From: Gammaproteobacteria bacterium
GTDB lineage: Bacteria; Pseudomonadota; Gammaproteobacteria; Pseudomonadales; Azotimanducaceae
Length of the DNA stretch: 50,169 nt
Reading direction: 5' to 3'
Assembly (NCBI GenBank): GCA_012961165.1
Contig: DTZW01000389.1
Location: 15,058 to 65,226 of the forward strand
Under the pieces are notes generated by a model. The model saw only the letters and a program-made list of their open reading frames with translations. It searched no databases and was not told where the DNA came from. The stretch's first letter is position 1. The number at the start of each line of letters is the position of its first letter. A program made the translations under genes and the position numbers. Below, piece by piece: positions 7,177 through 16,332 of this stretch.

Positions 7177-9375
7177 ATGGTTGGGTTAGCGCTGTCAATG
7201 ACCTTTGGTGGGGTGGTTATTTTACACCTGCCACAGTTACCCGATTTGGGCGTGCTTTCCATGCTTGTTCCAGCGGCGATATTTGGCTTCACTTCGCCTC
7301 GATTACGGGTCCTGAGCGGGTTTACCCTGGGTCTTTGGCTGACAGCTGCAACCGCTACTCGGGAGATGGATCTTCGTATCCCGACGGGGACGCGAGCTGA
7401 AATGGTGGTGATCGGGATGGTGACGGGTCTGCCATCCTTTACTGACAAAGTTCACAGGTTTCAGTTCAGGGTGATGGAAGGGGACCTGGCTGGACGGCGA
7501 CTTCGTCTTAGCTGGCGTGCACCCGAGTCTGACCTGGTACCTGGCCAATGGTGGAGGTTAACCGTTCGCATTAAAGCGCCGTCCGGCTCGCTCAACTTCG
7601 GTATCTTCGATTACGAGCGATGGTTGTTCCTGAAGCGGATCCACGGAACCGGGTATGTACTGGTATCTCCTGCGCCCGAGCTAATTGATGATGATGCTGC
7701 GTTGGTCGACCGAGTTCGTTACAAAGTCCGGGAGAGGCTGCGTTCAGTGGTGCAGGAAAGTAGTATCGGGACCTTCCTCGCCTTGTCTCTCGGTGATACC
7801 AGCCAGTTAGAGCGAAGACATTGGGACATACTGAATCGTACCGGCACCACTCACCTGCTGATCGTTTCCGGACTTCATATTGGCCTGATTGCCTCGATCT
7901 GTTTCCTGGTGTTTCGGTTCCTGGGACTCGGTATATTTCGAGTGATCTTCTTGACCGTGGTTTTCACCGCCGCATATGCGCTACTGGCCGGGTGGGGGCT
8001 GCCTGTTCAGCGTGCCTTTGTCATGATGTTGGTATTTCTTGCGTGCCTGTACTTTTCGCGTTACGTCGTGCTTCCCTTCCAACTCGCTGTCGCTTGTGTC
8101 TGTGTGGTGGTGCTGGATCCTTTGGCGACATTGGGAAATGGGTTTTGGCTTAGTTTTGGGGCTGTATGCGCATTACTGCTGGCGCTGTCAGGTCGAGTAG
8201 ATGGCAAGAAGGGCCTTACCAGGTGGGTATCTTCTTCTCTTCATGCTCAGTGGGTCGTCTTTCTGTGTCTATTGCCGGTACTCGGGTTTACGAATTTTCA
8301 GCTGCCTTTGGGATCGATGTTCGTCAACCTGGTTGCGATTCCTGCTGTTGGTATGTTGCTTGTACCCCTATTGCTGGTGTCATTACTCGTGTTAGCCGTT
8401 TTCCCACCGCTGGGGCAGAGTCTGCTGGGACTGTGCAGTCTCCTGGTGACCATGCTATGGGGTTTCCTGGAGACAGTGGCCGCTTTAGACCTGGTGGCTG
8501 GAGTACGGCAATTCGCGCTGATCAGTTGCCTTGTTTCTCTTGCGGGAATCGCCATTCTGCTAGCACCTCGTGGCCTGATACCGCGATGGCCTGGACTCTT
8601 GCTCTTTCTGATCATTTTGACACCTGCCAGGGAGCTCAATGAAGGAGATCTCCGCCTGACATTCCTGGATGTCGGACAGGGGCTAAGCGTATTGTTGGAA
8701 TCGGCGCACCGGTTTCAACTATATGATACCGGGCCAACCTTTGGCACGACCTTCAGCGCGGCAAGACAGATGGTGATCCCTTCATTACGGCGCGCTGGTG
8801 GACGTGGCGTTGAACATCTGATTATTAGTCATAAAGACAACGATCACGCAGGCGGACTGCTGGATATTCTGGAAAAGGTGCCTGTTGGGCGCGTTATCCG
8901 ATATGGCAATTGCGCCAAAGAATGGATATCGGATAATGTCAAATTCAGGACATTCTCTGTGCTTGCCAGTCACTCGGGAATGGTAACCTCAGAGAATGAT
9001 CGTTCCTGCCTGCTCTCGATCAGAACCCACCGGTTTCACGTTCTTTTAACGGGAGATATTGAAGCAAGGGCAGAGTACGCGTTGCTAGATTCTGGATCAG
9101 GTACCGTTGACGTCATGTCAGTTCCCCACCATGGTAGCGACTCTTCGTCCACTCCAGCGTTGTTGAACAGGTTAAAGCCTGAGCTTGCGGTGGTTTCCAG
9201 TGGATTTCAGAACCGTTTCAATCATCCTGATCCTGTTGTTTTGGACCGCTACCGGAAAAGGTCCGCCTTGATATTAAATACTGCGTCAAGTGGGGCTGTC
9301 GAAATTCTGTTTACCCGAGAGGGTTATCGGGTCAGCGAGGCCCGACGAAATCGCAGAAGGATCTGGCGGAGATAG
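7177..9375 (+). CDS. comEC: DNA internalization competence protein ComEC/Rec2
   Basis: ComEC is the inner-membrane channel that brings single-stranded DNA into the cytoplasm during transformation. The 732-residue protein has the full three-part layout: N-terminal helices plus a soluble OB-like region (about residues 1-180), a central polytopic competence domain starting near NRTGTTHLLIVSGLHIGLIA, and a C-terminal metallo-beta-lactamase-like domain with FLDVGQGLSVLL, the metal site SHKDNDHAGG and VPHHGSDSS. An in-frame TAG at 7159 limits the N-terminus, so ATG 7177 is the first start. It stands alone, followed by tesB after 96 bp. Presence suggests natural competence capability but does not prove it. 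Confidence 0.92.
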   Translation: MVGLALSMTFGGVVILHLPQLPDLGVLSMLVPAAIFGFTSPRLRVLSGFTLGLWLTAATATREMDLRIPTGTRAEMVVIGMVTGLPSFTDKVHRFQFRVMEGDLAGRRLRLSWRAPESDLVPGQWWRLTVRIKAPSGSLNFGIFDYERWLFLKRIHGTGYVLVSPAPELIDDDAALVDRVRYKVRERLRSVVQESSIGTFLALSLGDTSQLERRHWDILNRTGTTHLLIVSGLHIGLIASICFLVFRFLGLGIFRVIFLTVVFTAAYALLAGWGLPVQRAFVMMLVFLACLYFSRYVVLPFQLAVACVCVVVLDPLATLGNGFWLSFGAVCALLLALSGRVDGKKGLTRWVSSSLHAQWVVFLCLLPVLGFTNFQLPLGSMFVNLVAIPAVGMLLVPLLLVSLLVLAVFPPLGQSLLGLCSLLVTMLWGFLETVAALDLVAGVRQFALISCLVSLAGIAILLAPRGLIPRWPGLLLFLIILTPARELNEGDLRLTFLDVGQGLSVLLESAHRFQLYDTGPTFGTTFSAARQMVIPSLRRAGGRGVEHLIISHKDNDHAGGLLDILEKVPVGRVIRYGNCAKEWISDNVKFRTFSVLASHSGMVTSENDRSCLLSIRTHRFHVLLTGDIEARAEYALLDSGSGTVDVMSVPHHGSDSSSTPALLNRLKPELAVVSSGFQNRFNHPDPVVLDRYRKRSALILNTASSGAVEILFTREGYRVSEARRNRRRIWRR

Positions 9376-9471
9376 AACCAGGCTTTAGCGAAGCGACTGG
9401 CTGATGACCTGGCTTTCACTTGGCGCTCTAACTCTGTAATCTCGACGCCTTTATTTTCTGATAGCCACCAC

Positions 9472-10329
9472 ATGATGCTTATTGATTCTGTACTGGAACA
9501 TCTTGATCTCGAACAAATCGAGACAAATTTGTTTAGAGGTATATCAGAGGCCCTGGGGCCATCCAGGGTGTTTGGTGGCCAGGTGATCGGACAGGCGCTT
9601 ATAGCAGCGCTGCGCACCATCGAAGGCCGACCCTGTCACTCGCTCCATGGATATTTTCTTAGGCCGGGGGATCCTTCAATTCCGATCATCTACGAGGTTG
9701 ATCGAATTCGGGATGGTAAAAGTTTTACCACCAGGCGAGTTATTGCCATTCAGAAAGGCGAGGCAATTTTCAACATGTCAGCTTCTTTCCAGATTTTTGA
9801 AGACGGGCTGTCTCACCAGATCGAGATGCCTGATGTTCCTCTTCCGGATGACCTTCCAACTGAGGAAGAGATGTTCGAGAAACGTAAAAAAGATATGACG
9901 CCTGAAATGATCACGATGATGAAAAGGGATCGCCCGGTGGAAATGAAGCGCGTCGAGGACATCGACTATCTCAACCCGGTAAAAAGTGACCCTGTGCAGC
10001 ATATCTGGTTCAAATCCAAGAAAAAGCTCGGTGATGACCCGGCGCAACACCAATGCCTGCTGGCTTACGCCTCGGATATGGGGTTGTTAAGTACTGCGAC
10101 TTTGCCTCATGGAATGTCGTTCATGACGGGCTTGATGACCGCAAGCCTGGATCACTCAATGTGGTTTCACAGGGACTTCCGGTTTGACGAGTGGGTCCTG
10201 ATTGCCATGGATAGTCCTGTAGCAGGGGGCGCCAGAGGTTTTAATCGTGGCAATATGTTTACCGAAGATGGTCGGTTGATCGCCTCAGTTGCCCAGGAAG
10301 GGTTGATGAGATTGATTACGCGGGAGTAA
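9472..10329 (+). CDS. tesB: Acyl-CoA thioesterase II (TesB)
   Basis: A double-hotdog cytosolic thioesterase of 285 residues that hydrolyses medium- and long-chain acyl-CoA. The N-terminal hotdog shows FRGISEALGPSRVFGGQVIGQAL and HSLHGYFLRPGDPSIPIIYEV; the C-terminal hotdog contains ASDMGLLSTATLPHG, the SLDHSMWFHR segment and MDSPVAGGARGFNRG ending in VAQEGLMR, where the family places its Asp-Thr/Ser-Gln catalytic network. Two adjacent ATG codons allow either start. It is separated from convergent hisC by 111 bp. Confidence 0.93.
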   Translation: MMLIDSVLEHLDLEQIETNLFRGISEALGPSRVFGGQVIGQALIAALRTIEGRPCHSLHGYFLRPGDPSIPIIYEVDRIRDGKSFTTRRVIAIQKGEAIFNMSASFQIFEDGLSHQIEMPDVPLPDDLPTEEEMFEKRKKDMTPEMITMMKRDRPVEMKRVEDIDYLNPVKSDPVQHIWFKSKKKLGDDPAQHQCLLAYASDMGLLSTATLPHGMSFMTGLMTASLDHSMWFHRDFRFDEWVLIAMDSPVAGGARGFNRGNMFTEDGRLIASVAQEGLMRLITRE

Positions 10330-10340
10330 CTTTTCCCAGT

Positions 10341-10368
10341 GTGGGACATCAGGTAGGTCTTGTCCCGC
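10341..10368. terminator. Possible bidirectional terminator hairpin between tesB and hisC
   Basis: GTGGGACA at 10341-10348 pairs with TGTCCCGC at 10361-10368 (8 bp, one G-U) around a 12-nt loop, in the gap between convergent tesB and hisC. It has no U tract, only a short T run on the minus-strand side, so the call is weak. Confidence 0.25.
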
Positions 10369-10440
10369 AGGTTCAAAAAGCTGCCAATTTCCAGTTGCTG
10401 GTCATGGGTAGGATTATCCGCGATACACCTATCAGTGGAT

Positions 10441-11520
10441 TCAGCTCTGGTTGAGAATTTCCCTAAGTGTTGATAACAGTTGATTATTTTCCTCTCTGGT
10501 TCCAACGCTGATTCTAAGCTTGTCATCCAATCGTTCAGCGTTGAAGTATCGAACCAGGATATCCCTTTCTTTTAGTTTTTGGTAAAGGTCAGCAGCGCCG
10601 GAATTGATCGACTCCGGGATGGTGGCGAGCAAAAAGTTAGCCTGGCTGTCAACACATAGAAGGCCCAGTGCGTGGAGTTGTGTCTTTAGCCGGTTACGCT
10701 CGATGATCACTTTTTGCCAGTTTCCACGCACATACTCCTGGTCTGCGATCGCGGCCTCTGCGATCAGCTGACTGATGAAATCAAGGTTATAGCTGTCTCT
10801 TGTTTTGTTTAGCATGGGCTCAATTAGCGAGTGATCAGCGAGGCCGTATCCAAATCGTAGCCCCGCGAGCGAGTATCCCTTGCTGAGCGTACGCAGAATT
10901 ACCAGGTTGTCGTGCTGTTTAACCAGTTGGGAAGTTTGATAATTGTGGTCTACAAAGTCGATATAAGCTTCATCCAACAGAAGAATCGATTTGAGTTCGG
11001 ATGCGAGGTTGGAAACCTGGTCGATCGGAAGTAGGGCGCCGGTAGGTGCATGCGGATTCACCAAAAATGTCAGCTTCACCTTCGCGTCGTTCATGCTGCG
11101 CGCGAACTCCCCAGGCAGTGTCCAGTCGGCCAGAAGGGGCACTTCAACGATGGGACAATCCTGGATCTGCGCCAGAACAGGATAGAGCGAATAGGTGGGA
11201 TCAGTCATGCCAATTTTTTCACCCGGGTCTACAAACGTCGTGATGACTAGTCTCAGGAGTTCATCGCCACCCCGGGTAGCGATAACGTTTTTTAGATCCA
11301 GGCCGTGCAGTTCTGCGGCCAGTTGCCGAAATTTTTGTGCGGTTGCCGGTGGATAGCGCCTGAGTGATTCAGGGTTAAACTGGCTCAATACCTCACTCAC
11401 CTGGGGTGAAGGTGGGTAGGGGTTTTCATTGGTGTTTAACTTGATGGTTAGCTCATTATCCGGCTGTTCGCCGCTGGCGTAACCTGCCATTCGGCGGATA
11501 TTTTCCCGTTCAAAATTCAT
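10441..11520 (-). CDS. hisC: Histidinol-phosphate aminotransferase
   Basis: Fold-type I PLP aminotransferase of 359 residues, catalysing the imidazole-acetol-phosphate/glutamate step of histidine synthesis. Seen: NTNENPYPPSP near the N-terminus, the glycine-rich ATRGGDELL, VNPHAPTG, LLDEAYIDF with the PLP-contacting Asp, the Schiff-base lysine in TLSKGYSLAGLRFG (Lys214) and the C-terminal substrate arginine in LRISVGTREEN. It is not among other his genes; it is the last gene of a minus-strand dgkA-greB-hisC operon, 14 nt after greB. Some homologs also act on aromatic amino acids. Confidence 0.9.
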   Translation of the reverse strand: MNFERENIRRMAGYASGEQPDNELTIKLNTNENPYPPSPQVSEVLSQFNPESLRRYPPATAQKFRQLAAELHGLDLKNVIATRGGDELLRLVITTFVDPGEKIGMTDPTYSLYPVLAQIQDCPIVEVPLLADWTLPGEFARSMNDAKVKLTFLVNPHAPTGALLPIDQVSNLASELKSILLLDEAYIDFVDHNYQTSQLVKQHDNLVILRTLSKGYSLAGLRFGYGLADHSLIEPMLNKTRDSYNLDFISQLIAEAAIADQEYVRGNWQKVIIERNRLKTQLHALGLLCVDSQANFLLATIPESINSGAADLYQKLKERDILVRYFNAERLDDKLRISVGTREENNQLLSTLREILNQS

Positions 11521-11534
11521 TCTGTTAACCGTTA

Positions 11535-12020
11535 TTAGCTGTCGAAAGGTTGGTAGCTGATGTCTACGATGAAGAGTTCGGCGTTACCGGCCGGGAGTTT
11601 GACGAGGGCAGTCGATGCCTTTTTTTTACCGATCAGGCTTTTCGCCATTGGCGAATTAAGGCTGATCCAGCCGAGCTTTGTATCAAGCTCGTCTGCGCCG
11701 ACGATGCGGAGTTCCGAGATTTCACCGTGCTCATTTTCCAGCCTGACCCATGCGCCGAAATAGACGGTGTCCTGATGGTCAGGTACGCGATCCACTATCT
11801 CCAGGTTGTCGAGTCTTTTGGTCAGGTAGCGGATTCTTTTATCGATTTCACGAAGCCGTTTCTTGCCGTAAATGTAATCGGCATTTTCGCTTCGGTCGCC
11901 AAGCGCGGCTGCCGCGCTTACCTGCCTTGTTACCTCAGGGCGAGTGACTCTCCAAAGGTTGTTGGCCTCGTCTCTCAGGTTCCTCGCGCCCTGTGGTGTG
12001 ATGTAAACTTTTCCGGTCAT
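11535..12020 (-). CDS. greB: Transcription elongation factor GreB
   Basis: GreB rescues backtracked RNA polymerase by stimulating transcript cleavage. The 161-residue protein has the N-terminal coiled coil with the acidic tip in ALGDRSENADYIYGKKRLREID, where D and E are the catalytic pair, and the C-terminal FKBP-like domain with YFGAWVRLENEHGE, RIVGADELD and ISLNSPMAKSLIGKK. The LWR-RPEV segment and the RLREIDKR pattern favour GreB over GreA. It overlaps the end of dgkA by 4 nt. Confidence 0.92.
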   Translation of the reverse strand: MTGKVYITPQGARNLRDEANNLWRVTRPEVTRQVSAAAALGDRSENADYIYGKKRLREIDKRIRYLTKRLDNLEIVDRVPDHQDTVYFGAWVRLENEHGEISELRIVGADELDTKLGWISLNSPMAKSLIGKKKASTALVKLPAGNAELFIVDISYQPFDS

Positions 12021-12454
12021 TGGCTGATGCTCAGTGCTTCAAAAACAATGTAGGCCCAGACAATACCGACTATGACGAGCGAAATCATGACGGCAGCAGA
12101 GCCATAGTCTTTCGCAAGCTTCGAGAGTTCGTGGTACTCAGTTCCGATTCGATCGATTGCTGCCTCAATGGCGGAGTTGAGTAACTCGACCGATAGCACG
12201 AAACAACAGGCGCACAGCAGTCCGACTGCCTGGCCCAGTGAGCTGGCTAGATATGCGCCGGTCGGCAGGAGGATAGCGAAAGCCATCAGTTCCTGCCTAA
12301 AAGCGGATTCATGCCGGAATGCACTCTTCAGTCCTGCCAGGGAAAACCGTGTGGCGTTTAACAGGTGCGTCAGTCCCGTGTTGGTTTTCTTGTTAAACGC
12401 GGTACTTTCATCAGCGTGTTTGGTTGTCATGGGATCTATTCTGTTAGAGCTCAT
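12017..12454 (-). CDS. dgkA: Diacylglycerol kinase DgkA
   Basis: Small integral-membrane kinase that recycles diacylglycerol to phosphatidate. Of 145 residues, the first 30 or so are a hydrophilic extension; the core shows RFSLAGLKSAFRHESAFRQEL, three transmembrane helices and the active-site helix VLSVELLNSAIEAAIDRIG. An internal ATG at 12430 would shorten the tail by eight residues. It leads the dgkA-greB-hisC operon and is divergent from clpB. Confidence 0.92.
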   Translation of the reverse strand: MSSNRIDPMTTKHADESTAFNKKTNTGLTHLLNATRFSLAGLKSAFRHESAFRQELMAFAILLPTGAYLASSLGQAVGLLCACCFVLSVELLNSAIEAAIDRIGTEYHELSKLAKDYGSAAVMISLVIVGIVWAYIVFEALSISQ

Positions 12455-12484
12455 TTGCAGGGACCTAGTTTAGGCAAATTCGCG

Positions 12485-12512
12485 CTTGAATCGACCTTAA
12501 ATGACCCCACTA
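12485..12512 (+). promoter_or_regulatory. Sigma-32-type heat-shock promoter of clpB
   Basis: CTTGAAT (-35, 12485-12491) and CCCCACTA (-10, 12505-12512) are separated by 13 nt, a close match to the RpoH consensus CTTGAAA N11-16 CCCCATNT. It lies 36 bp upstream of the clpB start, in the dgkA/clpB divergent gap, so the transcript would carry a leader of about 30 nt. clpB is a classical RpoH target. Confidence 0.75.
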
Positions 12513-12548
12513 AGTGGATAGTATTCAAAATATACAGGATGACCAGAC

Positions 12549-15122
12549 GTGAGAATCGACAAATTCACCGCCAAACTTCAACAAGCGCTCTCCGATGCCC
12601 AGTCCCTGGCAGTTGGTCGTGATCATAACAGCCTTGCGCCGGTGCACCTCGTGCAGGCGCTGCTTCGTCAACAGGGTGGTTCAGTAAAACCGATTCTCGC
12701 CCAGATGGGTGTAGATACCGTCGCCATGGAGAGTGAACTCGATCTGCTGATAGATCGCCTTCCCCAGATCAAGGAAAACCTCGGCGACGTGCAGATGTCT
12801 CCCGAGTTGGGCAAGTTGCTTAATCTTGCTGACAAGAATGCCCAACAAAGTGGTGATCAGTTTATTACCAGCGAAATGGTTCTTCTGGCTGCCGTCGATG
12901 ATCGTAGTGGGGTTGGGGATCTTTTTGTAAAACTGCAGATTCAGAAGGAATCCCTTAAGCGTGTGATTGAACAGATGCGTGGTGGTTCTACCGTTGACGA
13001 CCCGAACGCAGAGGACACCCGGCAGGCCCTGGACAAGTACACCGTCAACCTGACCGAACTTGCGGAGCAGGGCAAACTTGACCCGGTAATTGGGCGTGAT
13101 GAGGAAATCAGGCGAACCATCCAGGTGCTGCAACGTCGTACCAAAAACAATCCGGTCCTGATTGGCGAGCCTGGTGTTGGTAAGACTGCCATTGTTGAGG
13201 GTCTCGCCCAGCGGATCATCAATGGCGAAGTGCCCGAAGGATTGCGCAACAAGAGAATTCTGTCACTTGATATGGGCACGTTGATTGCTGGTGCAAAATT
13301 TCGTGGTGAATTTGAGGAGCGACTGAAGGCTGTCCTGAATGAACTGTCCAAGGAAGAAGGCCAGGTTATCCTGTTTGTAGATGAGTTGCATACGATGGTT
13401 GGCGCCGGTAAAGCAGAAGGTGCCATGGATGCGGGCAATATGCTGAAACCGGCGCTCGCCAGGGGTGAACTCCATTGCGTTGGTGCAACTACACTCGATG
13501 AATACCGTGAATACATTGAGAAAGATGCTGCGCTGGAACGTCGGTTCCAGAAAGTGCAGGTAGATGAACCCAGTGTCGATGATTCTATCGCGATTTTGAG
13601 GGGTCTTAAGGAGCGGTATGAGGTTCATCACGGCGTAGATATTACTGACCCGGCAATCATTGCAGCGGCCCAGTTGTCCTATCGATATATTACAGATCGC
13701 CAGTTACCTGATAAGGCAATTGACCTGATCGATGAAGCTGCAAGTTTGATCCGTATGGAAATGGATTCAAAGCCCCAGGATATGGATCGTCTGGAGAGGC
13801 GACTGATCCAGCTTAAAATTGAACGTGAAGCGCTCAAGAATGAGGAAGACGAGGGGTCCAGGCAGCGACTTGAAAAGCTTGATTCGGACATTGAGGAACT
13901 GGAAAAGGAATATGCGGATCTCGACAGCGTCTGGAGTGCTGAGAAAGTGGCGCTTCATGGTGCGCAACAGGTTAAGGAAGATCTTGAGCAGGCAAAACTG
14001 GAATTCGAATCAGCGCGACGTGCCGGTGACCTGACGAAAATGTCCGAGCTCCAGTACGGCGCGATACCTGATCTTGAGAAAAAGCTTGATATGGCTCAGT
14101 CCACGGACAGTTCCACTATGACCTTGCTCCGGAATCGGGTGACCGAAGAGGAAATCGCGGAGGTTGTTTCAAAATGGACCGGGATTCCTGTCACCAAGAT
14201 GATGGAAGGGGAGCGTGCCAAGCTGCTCGCCCTCGAGGAAGAACTTCACAAACAGGTGATTGGCCAGGATGAAGCGGTAACAGCCGTGTCTAACGCTATC
14301 CGCCGTTCTCGTGCCGGTCTATCCGACCCTGGCAGGCCCAATGGATCATTCCTGTTCCTGGGTCCAACCGGTGTTGGTAAAACTGAACTCTGTAAAACGC
14401 TGGCAAGATTCCTGTTTGATACAGAAGACGCGTTGATTCGTATCGATATGTCTGAATATATGGAAAAGCACTCTGTTGCTAGACTGATTGGTGCACCCCC
14501 GGGCTATGTCGGTTACGAGGAGGGCGGCCTTCTGACGGAAAAAGTCAGGCGCAAACCCTACTCAGTGATCCTGCTGGATGAAATTGAAAAGGCTCACCCT
14601 GATGTCTTCAACATCCTGTTACAGGTGCTGGATGACGGTCGACTGACTGACGGGCATGGAAGAACGGTTGATTTCAAAAACACCGTCCTCGTGATGACTT
14701 CGAACCTGGGATCAGACCTGATCCAGACAATGTCGGGTGGCAGTTACGACGAGATGAAATCCGCGGTGATGAATGTTGTCTCGACAGCCTTTCGCCCCGA
14801 ATTTATCAACCGGGTTGATGATTCTGTTGTGTTCCATCCCCTCGAGAAGGAGCAAATCAAAGGTATCGCGCGTATCCAGCTGGAAATCCTCCAGCGTAGG
14901 GTTAAAGAAGCCCGGATATGTTTGCAGTTTGATGAGGATGCGCTGCAGCTTCTGGTTGAGGTGGGTTATGACCCAGTGTATGGCGCCAGGCCGTTAAAGC
15001 GCGCGATTCAGCAATACGTCGAGAATCCGTTGGCAGAGGCAATTCTGTCTGGCGATTACGTGGCAGGAGACCAGATTCAGGCCAGCAGGGCTGATAAGAG
15101 CATAGTTTTCGCTAAAACCTGA
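12549..15122 (+). CDS. clpB: Disaggregase ATPase ClpB
   Basis: Hexameric AAA+ chaperone that pulls proteins out of aggregates together with DnaK. The 857-residue protein has the Clp N domain, first AAA module with Walker A GEPGVGKT (about residue 206) and [13 protein letters not shown] pore/core segment, the long coiled-coil M domain (about 400-530, rich in E/K/R), and a second AAA module with Walker A GPTGVGKT (about 605), Walker [16 protein letters not shown] and pore GYVGYEEGG. Motif positions equal those of E. coli ClpB. The start is GTG 12549, with AGGA nine bases upstream. A sigma-32-type promoter lies just before it. Confidence 0.97.
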   Translation: MRIDKFTAKLQQALSDAQSLAVGRDHNSLAPVHLVQALLRQQGGSVKPILAQMGVDTVAMESELDLLIDRLPQIKENLGDVQMSPELGKLLNLADKNAQQSGDQFITSEMVLLAAVDDRSGVGDLFVKLQIQKESLKRVIEQMRGGSTVDDPNAEDTRQALDKYTVNLTELAEQGKLDPVIGRDEEIRRTIQVLQRRTKNNPVLIGEPGVGKTAIVEGLAQRIINGEVPEGLRNKRILSLDMGTLIAGAKFRGEFEERLKAVLNELSKEEGQVILFVDELHTMVGAGKAEGAMDAGNMLKPALARGELHCVGATTLDEYREYIEKDAALERRFQKVQVDEPSVDDSIAILRGLKERYEVHHGVDITDPAIIAAAQLSYRYITDRQLPDKAIDLIDEAASLIRMEMDSKPQDMDRLERRLIQLKIEREALKNEEDEGSRQRLEKLDSDIEELEKEYADLDSVWSAEKVALHGAQQVKEDLEQAKLEFESARRAGDLTKMSELQYGAIPDLEKKLDMAQSTDSSTMTLLRNRVTEEEIAEVVSKWTGIPVTKMMEGERAKLLALEEELHKQVIGQDEAVTAVSNAIRRSRAGLSDPGRPNGSFLFLGPTGVGKTELCKTLARFLFDTEDALIRIDMSEYMEKHSVARLIGAPPGYVGYEEGGLLTEKVRRKPYSVILLDEIEKAHPDVFNILLQVLDDGRLTDGHGRTVDFKNTVLVMTSNLGSDLIQTMSGGSYDEMKSAVMNVVSTAFRPEFINRVDDSVVFHPLEKEQIKGIARIQLEILQRRVKEARICLQFDEDALQLLVEVGYDPVYGARPLKRAIQQYVENPLAEAILSGDYVAGDQIQASRADKSIVFAKT

Positions 15123-15126
15123 AAAG

Positions 15127-15146
15127 TACTGTACATAAACACAGTT
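15127..15146 (+). promoter_or_regulatory. LexA (SOS) box-like operator 1
   Basis: TACTGTACATAAACACAGTT carries the invariant CTGT-N8-ACAG core and matches the E. coli LexA consensus TACTGTATATATATACAGTA at 16 of 20 positions. It lies between the clpB stop and the start of the unknown gene at 15214. Confidence 0.6.
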
Positions 15147-15152
15147 AAAATG

Positions 15153-15172
15153 TACTGTGTGTTTATCCAGTA
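15153..15172 (+). promoter_or_regulatory. LexA (SOS) box-like operator 2
   Basis: TACTGTGTGTTTATCCAGTA also matches the LexA consensus at 16 of 20 positions, with CTGT-N8-CCAG (one core mismatch). Its centre lies 26 bp from that of the first box, as in tandem SOS operators. The two boxes can also be read as arms of an imperfect hairpin, so both readings need testing. Confidence 0.5.
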
Positions 15173-15213
15173 GTTTGGTCAAGCTCTGATACAGGTTGAG
15201 AAAGGTGACGCGC

Positions 15214-15606
15214 ATGAAATCACGAATATCGAAAGCAAAAACAAAAGCAAAAACAAAAGCTGCTTTGTTAAAAAACACATGGGCAAAGACGGCTCCAGAA
15301 GGCTATGCACCCGAGAGATACGATGCAGGTTTGCTGGGCGCCGACGACAGTGCTCGATTGACTCTGGTTGAGTTGAAACTGCCAGTAGATGCTGCAGCAC
15401 CCAAAGACGCTGTTCATGCAAAGTATCATTCGGTCCTCGCGATGGAAGCTGCCAGAAAAATGCGCAGGTCGCGCCAGAAGCTAAGAACTGGCCAGGAAGT
15501 CTGTCACCACCTGAAGATGATGCTTGCGAGCGACCCGTCTTCCAGGGAGTCTGTACCGCGGAAACAGGCTGCTGGTACAGAACCTCAGTTTCGATTGGGG
15601 TTCTGA
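15214..15606 (+). CDS. Unrecognised small basic protein, possible SOS-regulated gene
   Basis: A 130-residue protein that I do not recognise. The first 20 residues are a lysine/alanine/threonine stretch built from a 12-bp DNA repeat (15231-15260), giving a highly basic tail. The middle (GYAPERYDAGLLGADDSARL...VELKLPVD) is mildly acidic; residues about 70-105 (YHSVLAMEAARKMRRSRQKL...) look like an amphipathic, basic helix; one cysteine is present. No signal peptide or transmembrane segment is seen. I start at ATG 15214, which has AAAGG about nine bases upstream; TTG 15196 and GTG 15205 are alternatives. It stands alone between clpB and a pseudogene, and two LexA-like boxes precede it. A role in the DNA-damage response is inference from those sites only. 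Confidence 0.6.
   Translation: MKSRISKAKTKAKTKAALLKNTWAKTAPEGYAPERYDAGLLGADDSARLTLVELKLPVDAAAPKDAVHAKYHSVLAMEAARKMRRSRQKLRTGQEVCHHLKMMLASDPSSRESVPRKQAAGTEPQFRLGF
15231..15260 (+). repeat. 12-bp A-rich tandem repeat in the 5' end of the 15214 gene
   Basis: About two and a half copies of GCAAAAACAAAA encode alternating Lys-Ala-Lys-Thr. The number of copies may vary between strains by slippage without changing the frame. Confidence 0.6.
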
Positions 15607-15688
15607 GCGGTCTGTTTCCTTTTTCCGATCTGGTTTATTAAGCGGCTTTTTAGAACAGCACTACTAGAATCACCTTAGAAAGTCAGGA

Positions 15689-16170
15689 TTAACTGCCAGG
15701 TAACGCCTGGACGACAAATACCCGGTGCGGGATAGCCATTGGTTCTTCCGGAAAATCTTTGGCGAGTAATGCGGCAAGCTCGGCATCAAACCGTTCTACT
15801 TCCTCAGAAGTCAGTGTCGCTGCAATTCCGGCGCTGGCCCTGATTCGGCCACGCCATGATTCGTGGGTATAGATGGCGGGTTCGTCAAAGGTAAATGATT
15901 CAATCTCTTCAAATCCGTTTTCTCCCAGATCACGAAACAAACCCGGATGTATGCCAGTTAGATTACCGCCTCGCCAACCCGGGTTGTACTGTTCGATGAG
16001 TTTTTCCGTGCGCCTGACAACGTTACCCTTAAGGGGGAGCCAATCGTAGAATGCGATGAGTAACCGGCCTCTTTGAGGCGAAAAAACAGCCTGTCTGGGA
16101 AGCCTGCCCGGTGCATGAGATAATCTGACGCGGTTTTCCCGAAATCCACATTGTCTATCGGTGCTTTCAT
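15689..16170 (-). pseudogene. Class I SAM-dependent methyltransferase, internally deleted and frameshifted
   Basis: Two halves of one methyltransferase lie in different frames. From ATG 16170 the first 43 codons give MKAPIDNVDFGKTASDY...LFFRLKEAGY, the family N-terminus. From about 16066 the next frame continues as LLIAFYDWLPLKGNVV... through YTHESWRGRIRASAGI to the stop at 15689, the family C-terminus. Missing between them is roughly the SAM-binding Rossmann core (no DxGxGxG motif anywhere). The junction falls in GGCCGGTTAC (16060-16069 on the plus strand), which can be read as the end of one part and the start of the other, suggesting a deletion between short homologies. The product cannot bind SAM. 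The flanking parts are otherwise well preserved, so the event looks recent. Confidence 0.8.
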
Positions 16171-16332
16171 ACTATTCCTGGCATATTGTTCTTGGGATAG
16201 TGTTCCTGGCATTAACTAAGGCATTTTCACTGGCGCTGTTGGATTCAGTATCCAAAGCAGGTTGTCTCCAGGCTAATCAAGATGACTGACATGTATATAA
16301 GAAAAGGTAATCGTAAATTCCCGTGAGTTTTC

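Noticed and set aside
12941-13516. A 191-residue minus-strand open frame
   Set aside because: Antisense of the first AAA module of clpB.
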